Shown in pieces: positions 52,382 through 61,726 of a stretch of 64,000 nucleotides of DNA; positions within the stretch are counted from its first letter, which is position 1, and the number at the start of each line of letters is the position of its first letter. The notes below the pieces were generated by a model, which was not told where the DNA came from, ran no database searches, and saw only the letters and a program-made list of their open reading frames with translations. Origin of the DNA: Chryseobacterium vrystaatense (GTDB taxonomy: Bacteria; Bacteroidota; Bacteroidia; Flavobacteriales; Weeksellaceae); the NCBI RefSeq assembly GCF_000737765.1, contig NZ_JPRI01000001.1, forward strand, positions 62,001 through 126,000, given 5' to 3'. The position numbers were made by a program, and so were the translations under genes.

Positions 52382-54115
52382 ATGAAGAAATTGTTATATA
52401 CTTCCCTCTTTATTTTTTCATTAATAAGCTTTACTGCCAAAGCTCAATATCAGCCCAAAAACATTTCCAAAGAAGACTTGAAAAAGGCTCATCACTGGGT
52501 AGACAAGACCTACAGGTCTCTTTCCCAGGATGAAAAACTGGGACAGCTGTTTATCGTAGCATTATATACGAATAAAGGTGAGGACTATATTAATCAGATA
52601 AAAAATATCGTAGTTAATGAAAAGATCGGAGGATTGATCTTAATGCAGGATGATGCTGCCAGAGAAATTAATCTGGTCAACGAATTTCAGCAGAAGTCAA
52701 AAATTCCGATGATGATCGGGATGGATGCAGAATGGGGACTCTTTCAAAGAATTGCCACAGCACACAAATTCCCATGGGCTATAACCCTTGGAGCAATACA
52801 GGATAAGAACCTTATCTATCAAATGTCTGCCAAAGTAGCAGAAGACTGTCACAGAATGGGGATCAACTGGGATTTTGCGCCGGTTGTTGATGTCAATACC
52901 AATCCGAACAATCCTATCATCGGAAACAGAAGTTTCGGTTCAGAGGTAGATAATGTGATCAGCTCTGCCTTATCTTATTCCAATGGCCTTCAGGATAATA
53001 CCATTCTTGCTGCTATTAAACATTTTCCCGGACATGGAGATACGAGCACAGACTCACATCTGGATTTGCCAGTAGTATCACATAGTTTAGAAAGATTGAA
53101 TACTGTAGAACTGGCGCCTTTTAAAGCTTTAATGGACAAAGGGATTGGTGGTGTGATGGTGGCTCACTTATATGTTCCCAGCCTGGAATCAGGAAAAGGA
53201 ATTCCTGCTTCCGTTTCTAAAAATATTATTACAGATTTATTAAAAAATAAATTAGGTTATAAAGGTTTAATTATCACCGATGCCTTAAATATGGGTGCTG
53301 TAGCCAATAAATATAAACCCGGAGAACTGGATGCTCTTGCATTTAAAGCAGGAAATGATATAATGCTTTTCTCTCAGGGTGTCTCACAGGGGAAAAAATT
53401 AATTCAAAAAGGAATTGAAAACGGTGAAATTTCTCAATCAAGAGTAGAAGAAAGCGTAAAGAAAATCTTATTGACCAAATATTTTCTGGGCCTTGATCAA
53501 TACAGTCCCAAAAATCCTGAAAATATCAACAGCGACCTGAATAATGATTCGCACAAAACATTGGTACAGAATCTTTATGCCAATGCATTGACTCTGCTAA
53601 AAGATGATCAGAAACTACTTCCTATCAATGGAAAGCAGCTTTATTATGTTCCTTTGGAAGAAGCTCCGTATCAGACTTTCGCAAATCAACTGGGATCTAC
53701 TATAGTTATCAAAAAATCAAGTGAAATTAATACGATCCCTGCAGGTTCTACAGTCATTGTAGGAATCCACAAGGATAATTCAACAGCGTACAAACCCTAT
53801 AAAATTTCAGCAGAATCTAAAAAGATTCTTGCTGATCTTACCAAAACCCAGAGCGTTATTTTAAGCGTATTTGGTAGCGCTTATGCTTTGAAAGATATTG
53901 ATATTTCAAAAGTATCAACAGTCCTTGTAGCTTATGAAAACAACGATGACTCTATGACTGCAACAGCGGCTGCTCTGAACGGAAAAACAAAAATATGGGG
54001 CAGACTGCCTGTACTGGTTAATGATCAGCTGAAAGCAGGAATGGGAATCGACATGGTTCCGAATTCTGCTTCGAATGAAAATACAACAGTTTTTACAACA
54101 TCAAAACAACAATAA
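52382..54115 (+). CDS. GH3 family beta-N-acetylglucosaminidase-like enzyme
   Basis: A 577-aa exported protein (signal peptide to about FTAKAQ). The NagZ-type motif KHFPGHGDTSTDSH (His214, His226) supplies the acid/base, and Asp300 in LIITDALNMG is the likely nucleophile. A C-terminal domain of about 200 residues follows, which simple NagZ enzymes lack. It probably removes N-acetylglucosamine from muropeptides or glycans. bshA follows 4 bp after the stop. Confidence 0.88.
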   Translation: MKKLLYTSLFIFSLISFTAKAQYQPKNISKEDLKKAHHWVDKTYRSLSQDEKLGQLFIVALYTNKGEDYINQIKNIVVNEKIGGLILMQDDAAREINLVNEFQQKSKIPMMIGMDAEWGLFQRIATAHKFPWAITLGAIQDKNLIYQMSAKVAEDCHRMGINWDFAPVVDVNTNPNNPIIGNRSFGSEVDNVISSALSYSNGLQDNTILAAIKHFPGHGDTSTDSHLDLPVVSHSLERLNTVELAPFKALMDKGIGGVMVAHLYVPSLESGKGIPASVSKNIITDLLKNKLGYKGLIITDALNMGAVANKYKPGELDALAFKAGNDIMLFSQGVSQGKKLIQKGIENGEISQSRVEESVKKILLTKYFLGLDQYSPKNPENINSDLNNDSHKTLVQNLYANALTLLKDDQKLLPINGKQLYYVPLEEAPYQTFANQLGSTIVIKKSSEINTIPAGSTVIVGIHKDNSTAYKPYKISAESKKILADLTKTQSVILSVFGSAYALKDIDISKVSTVLVAYENNDDSMTATAAALNGKTKIWGRLPVLVNDQLKAGMGIDMVPNSASNENTTVFTTSKQQ

Positions 54116-54119
54116 TCTA

Positions 54120-55268
54120 ATGAAAATAGGCATACTTTGCTATCCAACTTACGGAGGAAGCGGAATCGTAGCAACAGAACTGGGAATGTCTCTAGCCAAC
54201 AAAGGCTATGAAGTCCATTTCATAAGTTCGGCACTTCCTGCAAGACTAGACATTACGAACCCTAATATTTTCTTTCATAGGGTGAATGTACAGACTTATC
54301 CCCTTTTTCAATATCAGCCTTATGATATTGCATTAAGCTCGATGATCTACCGTGTTGTCAATCTGTATAAGCTGGATCTTTTACACGCTCATTATGCCAT
54401 CCCTTATGCGTATGCTGCATTTACAGCTAAACAAATGCTCAAGGAAGATAATAATGATATCCCATTGGTAACTACACTTCACGGAACTGATATTACCCTT
54501 GTAGGACAACATCCGAGCTACAAACATGCTGTGGAGTTTTCAATCAACCAATCGGATGCCATCACTTCAGTTTCTGAAAGCCTGAAAAAAGATACACTCC
54601 AGTTTTTCAACATAAAAAAAGAGATACAGGTTATTACCAACTTTATTGATAATTCTGAATTTGAAGACTTAACAGAATGCCAGAGAACACAGTTTGCCAA
54701 TCCTGATGAGAAAATTTTGATCCACGTGTCAAACCTTCGTCCGGTAAAACGTGTTGATGAAGTTCTGCAGATTTTTAAAAGCGTTGAGAAAAAAGTAAAG
54801 TCAAAACTGATCATTATAGGCGAAGGCCCGGATATGGAAAAGGTCAATCAGTTTCTGGAAGAAAATCCTGAACTTATTTCAAAAATCCGTCTGCTTGGGA
54901 AAGTAAACGATCTGTATAAGATTTTACAGCTTTCCGATGTATTTCTTCTTCCCTCTGAACAGGAAAGTTTTGGTTTGGCGGCGCTTGAAGCCATGGCCGC
55001 TTATACTCCGGTAATCAGCTCTAATGCAGGTGGAATTCCCGAAGTGAATATTCAGGGAGAAACAGGCTTCTTAGCTGAGATCGGAAATGTAGAAGCGATG
55101 AGTAATTACACCATCAAGCTTCTGAGCAACGACGAACTTTTGGCAACGATGAAAAAGAATGCTAAAGAGCAGGCTATTAAATTTGATCTGAAAAACATTC
55201 TTCCTATCTATGAAGAAATGTACAGAACGACTATAGAAAATTTTAAGAAAGAGCTCACAAAAGCTTAA
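54120..55268 (+). CDS. bshA: BshA, N-acetyl-alpha-D-glucosaminyl L-malate synthase
   Basis: A 382-aa GT4 glycosyltransferase. It starts MKIGILCYPTYGGSG, a BshA hallmark, and has HGTDITLVGQHPSYK, NLRPVKR and the nucleotide-sugar site PSEQESFGLAALEAMA. It joins GlcNAc to malate in the first step of bacillithiol synthesis. The ATG at 54120 is preferred; the open frame upstream lies inside the GH3 gene. BshB and BshC are not in the window. Confidence 0.92.
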   Translation: MKIGILCYPTYGGSGIVATELGMSLANKGYEVHFISSALPARLDITNPNIFFHRVNVQTYPLFQYQPYDIALSSMIYRVVNLYKLDLLHAHYAIPYAYAAFTAKQMLKEDNNDIPLVTTLHGTDITLVGQHPSYKHAVEFSINQSDAITSVSESLKKDTLQFFNIKKEIQVITNFIDNSEFEDLTECQRTQFANPDEKILIHVSNLRPVKRVDEVLQIFKSVEKKVKSKLIIIGEGPDMEKVNQFLEENPELISKIRLLGKVNDLYKILQLSDVFLLPSEQESFGLAALEAMAAYTPVISSNAGGIPEVNIQGETGFLAEIGNVEAMSNYTIKLLSNDELLATMKKNAKEQAIKFDLKNILPIYEEMYRTTIENFKKELTKA

Positions 55269-55354
55269 CGCTCTATATCGGAATATCTTTCAGATACATC
55301 TGAATGGTTCATTCCGGATAAATCAATGATTTAATTAATATTCCCGCAGGCCAA

Positions 55355-56194
55355 ATGGAACTGATATATAATACGAAAGGATTTGTAGATGAGTTTTCTA
55401 TCATCCGCCTCGACGGGAATATTAGTTATAGCAAAGACCCTCAAAGAACCACAGTTAACCGGATCTATATTTACCAAAATGGACAAGGATCTGTAGATAT
55501 TGACAATGCATCTCTCCAGCTGGAAAAATATCAGGTTCTTCTTATTGCCAAAGGACAGATCTTTTTGTTTTCTGATGATACTTCTATTAATGGATATGAA
55601 ATTACCTTCACCGATGCATTTTGGGAAAAAGCACCGGAGAGTGCAAGCAACTGCAAATCTGTTCTTTTCAATCTGAATGCAGATAACCAGGGTCTGGCCG
55701 CAGCAAAAGAAGATCTTGATGAACTCTTATCTGTTGCAGCAATGCTTGAGCTGGAATCAAGAGGTAAAGAATATATCAATAAAACAGATTCACTGGCAGC
55801 CTATCTTAAGATCATCATGATCAAGACAGCCAATATCAACTTTTCTTTACAGGACCGATACAACAGTTCTGACAGAAAAATATACACCCAATTTCTGGAA
55901 CTGGTTTCACAAAACTATCAGAAGACCCGCGAAGTTTCAGTTTATTCAGGACTCCTGAATATCAGCAATAAACAACTTGCTGCTATATCGAAAAAACAGG
56001 GTGGGATTTCTCCCAAAAAGATTATAGCAGGGATGATCGTGAATGAAGCTAAAAGAATGCTCTATTTTTCAGCTTCTTCCATAAAGGAGATTGCTTCAAT
56101 ACTCCATTTTTCCTCAACGGAACAATTCAGTCATTTTTTTAAAAAACAAACGTCTCTTTCACCTCAGGCTTATCGAAATACAGGTCAATTTTGA
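55355..56194 (+). CDS. AraC-family transcription regulator
   Basis: A 279-aa regulator with an N-terminal cupin-like sensing domain (about 1-140) and a C-terminal AraC double helix-turn-helix (SSIKEIASILHFSSTEQFSHFFKKQTSLSPQ split over residues 243-273). The effector is unknown. The HD-domain gene follows after 65 bp and may be a target. Confidence 0.88.
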   Translation: MELIYNTKGFVDEFSIIRLDGNISYSKDPQRTTVNRIYIYQNGQGSVDIDNASLQLEKYQVLLIAKGQIFLFSDDTSINGYEITFTDAFWEKAPESASNCKSVLFNLNADNQGLAAAKEDLDELLSVAAMLELESRGKEYINKTDSLAAYLKIIMIKTANINFSLQDRYNSSDRKIYTQFLELVSQNYQKTREVSVYSGLLNISNKQLAAISKKQGGISPKKIIAGMIVNEAKRMLYFSASSIKEIASILHFSSTEQFSHFFKKQTSLSPQAYRNTGQF

Positions 56195-56240
56195 CATGTG
56201 AAAGTAAAAAATTGATATTCTCCACGCTTTATGATTGATT

Positions 56241-56248
56241 TAATTTTG
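56241..56248 (+). promoter_or_regulatory. -7 element TAATTTTG for the HD-domain gene
   Basis: An exact TAnnTTTG match 12 bp before the ATG; no -33 TTG at the right distance. Confidence 0.4.
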
Positions 56249-56259
56249 TAAAAAAAGTT

Positions 56260-56907
56260 ATGACAGCAAAGTTAAAATCAGTGGCTGGAATTATAATTCC
56301 CGACAGTACCATTGCAGAACAGGCAAGAGAACTTCTCTTAGAGCACGGCAATGAATTTTTATACAATCATTCGATGAGAGTATTTCTTTTTTCATCTTTA
56401 AATGCTAGAAGAAAAGAAATCGCTTATGATTCTGAGCTTCTTTATGTTTCTTCTCTCTTTCATGATCTTGGCCTCACACAACAGTACAGCAGTGCTGATC
56501 TCAGGTTTGAAGTGGATGGAGCCAATGCAGCAAGAGATTTCCTTAAAGGACATGGACTGCCTGAAAAAAGCCTGCAGCTTGTTTGGGACACCATTGCCCT
56601 GCACACAACCATTGGAATTGCGGAACATAAAGAGGCGGAAGTCGCACTGATGTATTCAGGGGTTGGACTTGACGTAATGGGTGAAGGATATGAAAATCTG
56701 TCCGAAAAACACCGTGATGAGATCGTAGGATTTTTTCCGAGAACAGATTTTAAGAAAAAGATTATTCCTGCTTTTTTCTCAGGATTCGAGCATAAAACAG
56801 AAACAACATTTGGAAATATTAAAGCTGATGTATGTGCTTTTATGATTCCTAATTTCCATCGTAAAAATTTCTGTGACTGTATTCTTCATTCGCCCTGGTC
56901 AGAATAA
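56260..56907 (+). CDS. HD-domain hydrolase, cyanamide-hydratase-like
   Basis: A 215-aa protein with the HD metal site: NHSMRVFLF, FHDLGLT, and IALHTTIGIAEHK. The arrangement resembles the DDI2/cyanamide hydratase branch of HD proteins. The substrate is unproven. It follows the AraC regulator on the same strand. Confidence 0.8.
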   Translation: MTAKLKSVAGIIIPDSTIAEQARELLLEHGNEFLYNHSMRVFLFSSLNARRKEIAYDSELLYVSSLFHDLGLTQQYSSADLRFEVDGANAARDFLKGHGLPEKSLQLVWDTIALHTTIGIAEHKEAEVALMYSGVGLDVMGEGYENLSEKHRDEIVGFFPRTDFKKKIIPAFFSGFEHKTETTFGNIKADVCAFMIPNFHRKNFCDCILHSPWSE

Positions 56908-56987
56908 GCAGAACATGTAAAAATGCATACCAGCGATAGATAAAGACACCTTAAAACTTAAGGTTTTAATTCATTAAATTTAGACAG

Positions 56988-57026
56988 AAATGCCTCTCGT
57001 AAAATACGGAAGGCATTTTATGTTTT
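56988..57026 (+). terminator. terminator downstream of the HD gene
   Basis: An 8-bp stem AAATGCCT / AGGCATTT (56988-56995, 57011-57018), followed by a T-rich tract. Confidence 0.55.
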
Positions 57027-57170
57027 TAGTTAAAATACTAGTAAAAAAGAATGAACAGAACCCGAATTTCTAATTTGTAAACTATATTTCTATCTAAAGA
57101 AAATTATGTAGTATGGACTCAGAAAATTTACGGAAGGGGCTGATAAAAATGCAAATTTTCTATTATATTT

Positions 57171-58454
57171 ATGCTTACACTTATGACGGAAAAACTGCTA
57201 CAATATCTATGGAACTATAAGGTTTTCAAAAATTTTGACTTCAGGGACACTGAAGGAAATTCTGTTGAAGTGATCCATTTTGGAAAATGGAATAAGAATG
57301 CCGGACCTGATTTCCTTGATGCTCAAATCAAAACAAAAGGATTGATTATTGTGGGCCACATAGAACTTCATGTAAGAACCTCTGACTGGATTTTTCACAA
57401 TCATTCCCCCGATCCTAATTATAAAAATATCATCTTACACGTTGTTTATCAGCATGACACCGAAATTGATGACCTCATCAAAAAAAATGTTCCCACTCTT
57501 GAACTTAAAAATCATATCGACAAAAATATTCTGTGGAAATATGAAAAATTAATCAATGGAACTCAATTCATTCCGTGTGAAAATATTTTTGATCCGAATA
57601 AAATTCCAATTCATTTTCATGAAGCAAATGTGCTTAAAAAACTGGATGAAAAATCTCTGGAGCTGGAACAGAATTTAGAACGCTACAGGAATAATTTTGA
57701 AGCAGTTCTTTTCCACAGCCTGGCCTATTCTTTCGGCTTAAAAATAAATGCTCCTATTTTCAGGCAAATTGCAGAATCAATAGATTTCGGTATCATCAAT
57801 AAAATCAGACAGAATGAGTCCCAGTTAGAAGCTCTTTTCTTTGGTATTTCAGGATGGCTTGACACTCCAAAGGATGGACAGATGATGCTCTGGAAGAGAG
57901 AATTTGAATTCATCATAAAAAAATTCAATATTCCTGATTTAAGATTTCACCCCAAATTTCTCAGGCTTCGCCCTCCCAACTTCCCAACGATCCGCCTTTC
58001 TCAGTTGGCCCATCTTTATTATATCCATCAGAATCTATTTTCAAAGATGATCAAAGCTGAAACTACCGATGAGTTATACAAAGTTTTTAATCCTGTAAAA
58101 GCCTCTGATTATTGGGATTGTCATTTCAATTTTGGAAGTATTTCCAAATTTCAGCATAAAACATTAAGCAGGGATTTTATTGAATTGATTATCCTCAATA
58201 CAGTACTTCCTTTAAAATATACTTATCATAAATACTACAGTGAAGAAATCGCAGATGACATCCTGAATTTGTACAGAAACAGTCCGGCAGAAAAAAACTC
58301 TGTAATTACGGAATGGAAAAAACTTGGGTTGAAAGTTCACAATGCACTGGAAAGTCAGAGTCTCATTTATCATTATAAAACCTCTTGTGAAGAAAAAAAT
58401 TGCTTAAATTGCGGTATTGGATTTAAACTTTTAAAAGAATCTTCAAATGCTTGA
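57171..58454 (+). CDS. DUF2851 protein
   Basis: A 427-aa soluble protein whose N-terminus (LLQYLWNYKVF, then GKWNKNAGPDFLDAQI and VGHIELHVRTSDW) matches DUF2851. The middle of this family looks nuclease-like (GPDF...E.H), but I do not claim activity. The C-terminus has a C-x4-C-x2-C cluster (CEEKNCLNCG). An ATG at 57183 is an equally good start. It overlaps the PspC gene by 8 bp. Confidence 0.83.
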   Translation: MLTLMTEKLLQYLWNYKVFKNFDFRDTEGNSVEVIHFGKWNKNAGPDFLDAQIKTKGLIIVGHIELHVRTSDWIFHNHSPDPNYKNIILHVVYQHDTEIDDLIKKNVPTLELKNHIDKNILWKYEKLINGTQFIPCENIFDPNKIPIHFHEANVLKKLDEKSLELEQNLERYRNNFEAVLFHSLAYSFGLKINAPIFRQIAESIDFGIINKIRQNESQLEALFFGISGWLDTPKDGQMMLWKREFEFIIKKFNIPDLRFHPKFLRLRPPNFPTIRLSQLAHLYYIHQNLFSKMIKAETTDELYKVFNPVKASDYWDCHFNFGSISKFQHKTLSRDFIELIILNTVLPLKYTYHKYYSEEIADDILNLYRNSPAEKNSVITEWKKLGLKVHNALESQSLIYHYKTSCEEKNCLNCGIGFKLLKESSNA

Positions 58455-58668
58455 TAATATCCGCCACAAAATGGAAAGAGAATGGTTTGGTGTTCTTACG
58501 AGAACAGGAGCTAAACTAGGGATCCCTGTATCTAAATTAAGGATCTTTTTTATCTATTCTACTTTTGCCACCGCCGGCTTTTTCTTTTTGATCTATCTGG
58601 GACTGGCCTTCACGCTTTGGATCAAAGATATTTTTATTACAAGAAGACCCAGTGTTTTTGATTTATAA
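58447..58668 (+). CDS. PspC-domain small membrane protein
   Basis: A 73-aa protein with the PspC fold: a short cytoplasmic start, then VSKLRIFFIYSTFATAG and one transmembrane helix (FFFLIYLGLAFTLWI). PspC domains act in envelope stress in other bacteria. It overlaps the DUF2851 gene and is 2 bp from the GNAT gene. Confidence 0.82.
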   Translation: MLDNIRHKMEREWFGVLTRTGAKLGIPVSKLRIFFIYSTFATAGFFFLIYLGLAFTLWIKDIFITRRPSVFDL

Positions 58669-58670
58669 TT

Positions 58671-59183
58671 ATGGAATTTTTACCGATTACTTCAGCCGAG
58701 GACTATAGAGTTCAGGAAATCTATCAATCTTACTCCAGCACTTTTCCCGAAGATGAGCAAAGAGACTGGAACCAGTTTACTGCGTTATTTTCAAATCCCA
58801 ATGTGAAAGTGATCTCTGTACTTCATGAGTCACAGACTATAGGATATCTCATCATCTGGGAGCTGAGTTCTTATGTTTTTGTTGAACATTTTGAGGTTTT
58901 TGAGGCATTCAGAAGCCAGAAACTTGGATCACATATTACAGGATATCTGTTTGAGAATTATCCGAGAATTATTTTGGAAATAGAACCGGATCATTTGGGT
59001 GAAGATGCCAAAAGACGCTATTCGTTCTACCTGAGAAATGGTTTTACCCTGATCGACGAGATGTATGTACAGCCAAGCTATGGGGAAGGAAAAAAATCTT
59101 TGGACCTCTGGCTGTTGGCGAATTATACTCCTGAAAATTTAAAGAGTGTGAAAGATGAAATCTATGATGTAGTTTATCATTAA
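58671..59183 (+). CDS. GNAT-family N-acetyltransferase
   Basis: A 170-aa GNAT protein. The acetyl-CoA loop is FRSQKLGSHITGYLF and motif B contains RRYSFYLRNGF. The substrate is unknown. It ends the DUF2851-PspC operon and is followed by a strong terminator. Confidence 0.85.
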   Translation: MEFLPITSAEDYRVQEIYQSYSSTFPEDEQRDWNQFTALFSNPNVKVISVLHESQTIGYLIIWELSSYVFVEHFEVFEAFRSQKLGSHITGYLFENYPRIILEIEPDHLGEDAKRRYSFYLRNGFTLIDEMYVQPSYGEGKKSLDLWLLANYTPENLKSVKDEIYDVVYH

Positions 59184-59190
59184 AATATAA

Positions 59191-59220
59191 AAACCGCCGG
59201 AATTTTCCGGCGGTTTATTT
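59191..59220 (+). terminator. terminator after the GNAT gene
   Basis: A GC-rich stem AAACCGCCGGAA / TTCCGGCGGTTT (59191-59202, 59205-59216) followed by ATTTTTG. Confidence 0.85.
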
Positions 59221-59270
59221 TTGATCATCCCTTCAGATCTTTGAGATCCTCCAGAATTCATTCTGTAATC

Positions 59271-60005
59271 TTAGTTGACTTCGTATTCCAGTTTTATGGT
59301 AATATTCGCTTCTTTTTCCTTAGAAGAAGTATTGAATGTTCCGCCGTATGAATAGTCTTCGTTGGAATTGGGTTCCGTGATCTGGATCACTCCCATTGTT
59401 GCTTTTTTAAGTTTACCCAGGCTGCTTCCGGAATTTTCAGCTATTTTTTCAGCTCGTTCTTTAGCATCTTTTGTTGCCCCTGCGATCATTTCCTGTTTTA
59501 CTGTTGCCAGTTTTGTATAGAAATAAGAGGGTGCGGACGAGGTAAACTCAATACCTCTGTTGATAATCTCGGTAATATTTCTGGAAAGATTCTCAATCTT
59601 TACGACTTCTTTGCTTTCAATAGAAACTTTTTGGGTAAGGTTGTACCCAGAAAATTCACCCTGCACATAATTTCCATTAGAGTCGTTATAGCTTCTGAAC
59701 TGCTTTTGGATATCTACAGAAGAAAACACGATCTCATTCTGTTTGATCCCTTTTGAAACAAGATAATCATTGATAACTTTTCTATCTATAGCCAGTTCAT
59801 CATAAGCAGCTTTCAAATCGGAATTATTTTTGGAAAAACTTCCTGACCACGTGATCAGATCGGAGGTAAATTGTTTGGTTCCTAACCCGGTGACTGAAAT
59901 GGTGTTTTCCGATCTATTTCTGTTTTTAATCGCATTTCCTAAAAAACCGAGGCCGAGGACAAATCCTAGCGCTGCGATTGCTACTGCGATAATATTTTTA
60001 TTCAT
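59271..60005 (-). CDS. SIMPL (DUF541) domain protein
   Basis: A 244-aa protein with an N-terminal membrane anchor or signal (IIAVAIAALGFVLGLGFLG) and a SIMPL domain: ISVTGLGTKQFTSDL, then FSSVDIQKQF and ATKDAKERAEKIA. SIMPL proteins are periplasmic with poorly known roles. It is a single-gene unit. Confidence 0.87.
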   Translation of the reverse strand: MNKNIIAVAIAALGFVLGLGFLGNAIKNRNRSENTISVTGLGTKQFTSDLITWSGSFSKNNSDLKAAYDELAIDRKVINDYLVSKGIKQNEIVFSSVDIQKQFRSYNDSNGNYVQGEFSGYNLTQKVSIESKEVVKIENLSRNITEIINRGIEFTSSAPSYFYTKLATVKQEMIAGATKDAKERAEKIAENSGSSLGKLKKATMGVIQITEPNSNEDYSYGGTFNTSSKEKEANITIKLEYEVN

Positions 60006-60077
60006 AACAATTGTGATTGATTGATTCTGTGTAGCAGTATATCAATTTTCATTCCGATTTTTAAGAATTCTTTAACA

Positions 60078-60896
60078 TTACTCCTGCTGTTTGCGCTGCT
60101 TTAATCTTTCGAGATAAACAGGCATGGTATCTTCCATTCTAAGCAGCACTCCGGATAGGTTTTTGGCCTTCACATAAGTTCTTACCTGAGGCTTAGCCTC
60201 AAAGGAATATTGGATAAATTCTGAAATTCGCTCTTCAGGAATTCCTGCTTTCGTAAAGTATTCATTATCCACTCTGTTGCGAACCCACATTATATGTTCC
60301 TGCAGATCATCATATCTGTACTGACGTTTCTGACGCCTTGCCTTTCCACTTATCAGATCGTAGGTACCCTGCACATCCAGGCTCCCTAAGAGAATTGGAA
60401 GAAGTACCTGCTTCACTTCTGCAGGTTTTTCCCGCATTTTCCCAACGGGCTGCGGCAACCCCACTGCCTCCCGCACAATTTCTCCTTTATCTACTTTTGC
60501 GGCCAGTCTTGAATCGATCTCCAGGTCGCCGGTTGGTTTTTTTACGATTTTCACCTCGCCTACATCTCTTGGAATGGGAATCATAGTGACCAGCAACTGA
60601 GGATTATATCCACTGGTCAGAACTCTTGTGGATACTCTGGTGAACTCTGCTTTTACAAATCTCAGCTCATCATTCGGAGAAGCTTCAATAGAAAATATTC
60701 CCTCAGAAGTGGAAGATGTTTTCTGATCAGTAGACATATTGATAATAAGAACTGAACTTAAATTTTCACCGCCATCATCCACGATACGTCCTGTTACAGT
60801 TTGTTGGGAAAAGACAATATCGAACAGAAAAATAAGAAAGAATACAATTTTCTTCCTGTCAGTAATATCAATATTTCCGCATACAAATTTCATCAT
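60078..60896 (-). CDS. carboxypeptidase-regulatory-like domain protein (paralog 1)
   Basis: A 272-aa exported protein: signal peptide, then a CarboxypepD_reg-like domain (VTGRIVDDGGENLSSVLIIN, DELRFVKAEF) and a helical C-terminal part with KKPTGDLEIDSR and FTKAGIPEERISEFI. It looks like the N-terminal module of a SusC/TonB receptor without plug or barrel. Function is unknown. It is the last of three tandem paralogs separated by 6-14 bp. Confidence 0.78.
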   Translation of the reverse strand: MMKFVCGNIDITDRKKIVFFLIFLFDIVFSQQTVTGRIVDDGGENLSSVLIINMSTDQKTSSTSEGIFSIEASPNDELRFVKAEFTRVSTRVLTSGYNPQLLVTMIPIPRDVGEVKIVKKPTGDLEIDSRLAAKVDKGEIVREAVGLPQPVGKMREKPAEVKQVLLPILLGSLDVQGTYDLISGKARRQKRQYRYDDLQEHIMWVRNRVDNEYFTKAGIPEERISEFIQYSFEAKPQVRTYVKAKNLSGVLLRMEDTMPVYLERLKQRKQQE

Positions 60897-60910
60897 GAAT
60901 TTTACTACAA

Positions 60911-61720
60911 TTAAATACTGTCAAGCTTATTGGTTTTCTTATATTCAGCAAAAGCTGCTCTTAGTTCAAACTCCACAACATCAATTTTAAAGTTCTTTCT
61001 GTATTTTTTCGCCATCATACGGGTATCATTCGCATAGACCAGAAACTTATCAATATGTTCTTCATCCATCCCATATTTTTTCAGGAACTGTAAATCTACT
61101 TCGTTTTTAACTCTTCTGATAAAATTTTGCGTTTCCGTATAATCGGCTTTGGTAATTTTAAGTTCTGTTGCTTTTTTAAACAGACCTACTGCAGCATCTA
61201 AAACTCCCAGAAGACTTACCTGACCTACACCATAATCGGGTCCTTTAAAGGTTTTCGAAACTGTATTATCCGGTAAAGCATCAATCAGCGGACTTTTCAT
61301 ATACTCATCCAATTCCGATCTTAAAGCCACCACTTTTCTGGATTCATTAAGATGTTTGCTGTCTCTTTCCAGATTTCCCGTAGGCCTATAAGTGATCTTT
61401 ACCTCAGGAATTTCTATTTCTACTTTTTCAAGGTTTATGATTAAAGGAGTATTGAAATTTTCATTTACTACTTTCTTATCAAAACGATAATAACCTTCTT
61501 TTACAAACCTCAGTTCATCATCTTCAGAAGCATCAATACTAAACTTTCCCGAAGCATCACTCAAAGTACTTTTCTGGTTGGAAACATTGATAATCAAAAC
61601 CTGACTAATATTGGTTTTACTGTTATCTGTCACTATTCCTGTTATACTTTGTTGAGAAAAAAATTCTGCAGACAAAAAAAACGGTACGACATAAAGACTT
61701 TGTTTAATGTAAGTTCTCAT
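60911..61720 (-). CDS. carboxypeptidase-regulatory-like domain protein (paralog 2)
   Basis: A 269-aa paralog: signal peptide (MRTYIKQSLYVVPFFLSAEF), then ITGIVTDNSKTNISQVLIIN, DELRFVKEGYYR, a linker with YRPTGNLERDSKHL, and a helical end with KKYGMDEEHIDKFL. It shares its order and most motifs with both neighbours. Function unknown. Confidence 0.78.
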   Translation of the reverse strand: MRTYIKQSLYVVPFFLSAEFFSQQSITGIVTDNSKTNISQVLIINVSNQKSTLSDASGKFSIDASEDDELRFVKEGYYRFDKKVVNENFNTPLIINLEKVEIEIPEVKITYRPTGNLERDSKHLNESRKVVALRSELDEYMKSPLIDALPDNTVSKTFKGPDYGVGQVSLLGVLDAAVGLFKKATELKITKADYTETQNFIRRVKNEVDLQFLKKYGMDEEHIDKFLVYANDTRMMAKKYRKNFKIDVVEFELRAAFAEYKKTNKLDSI

Positions 61721-61726
61721 CTCTTA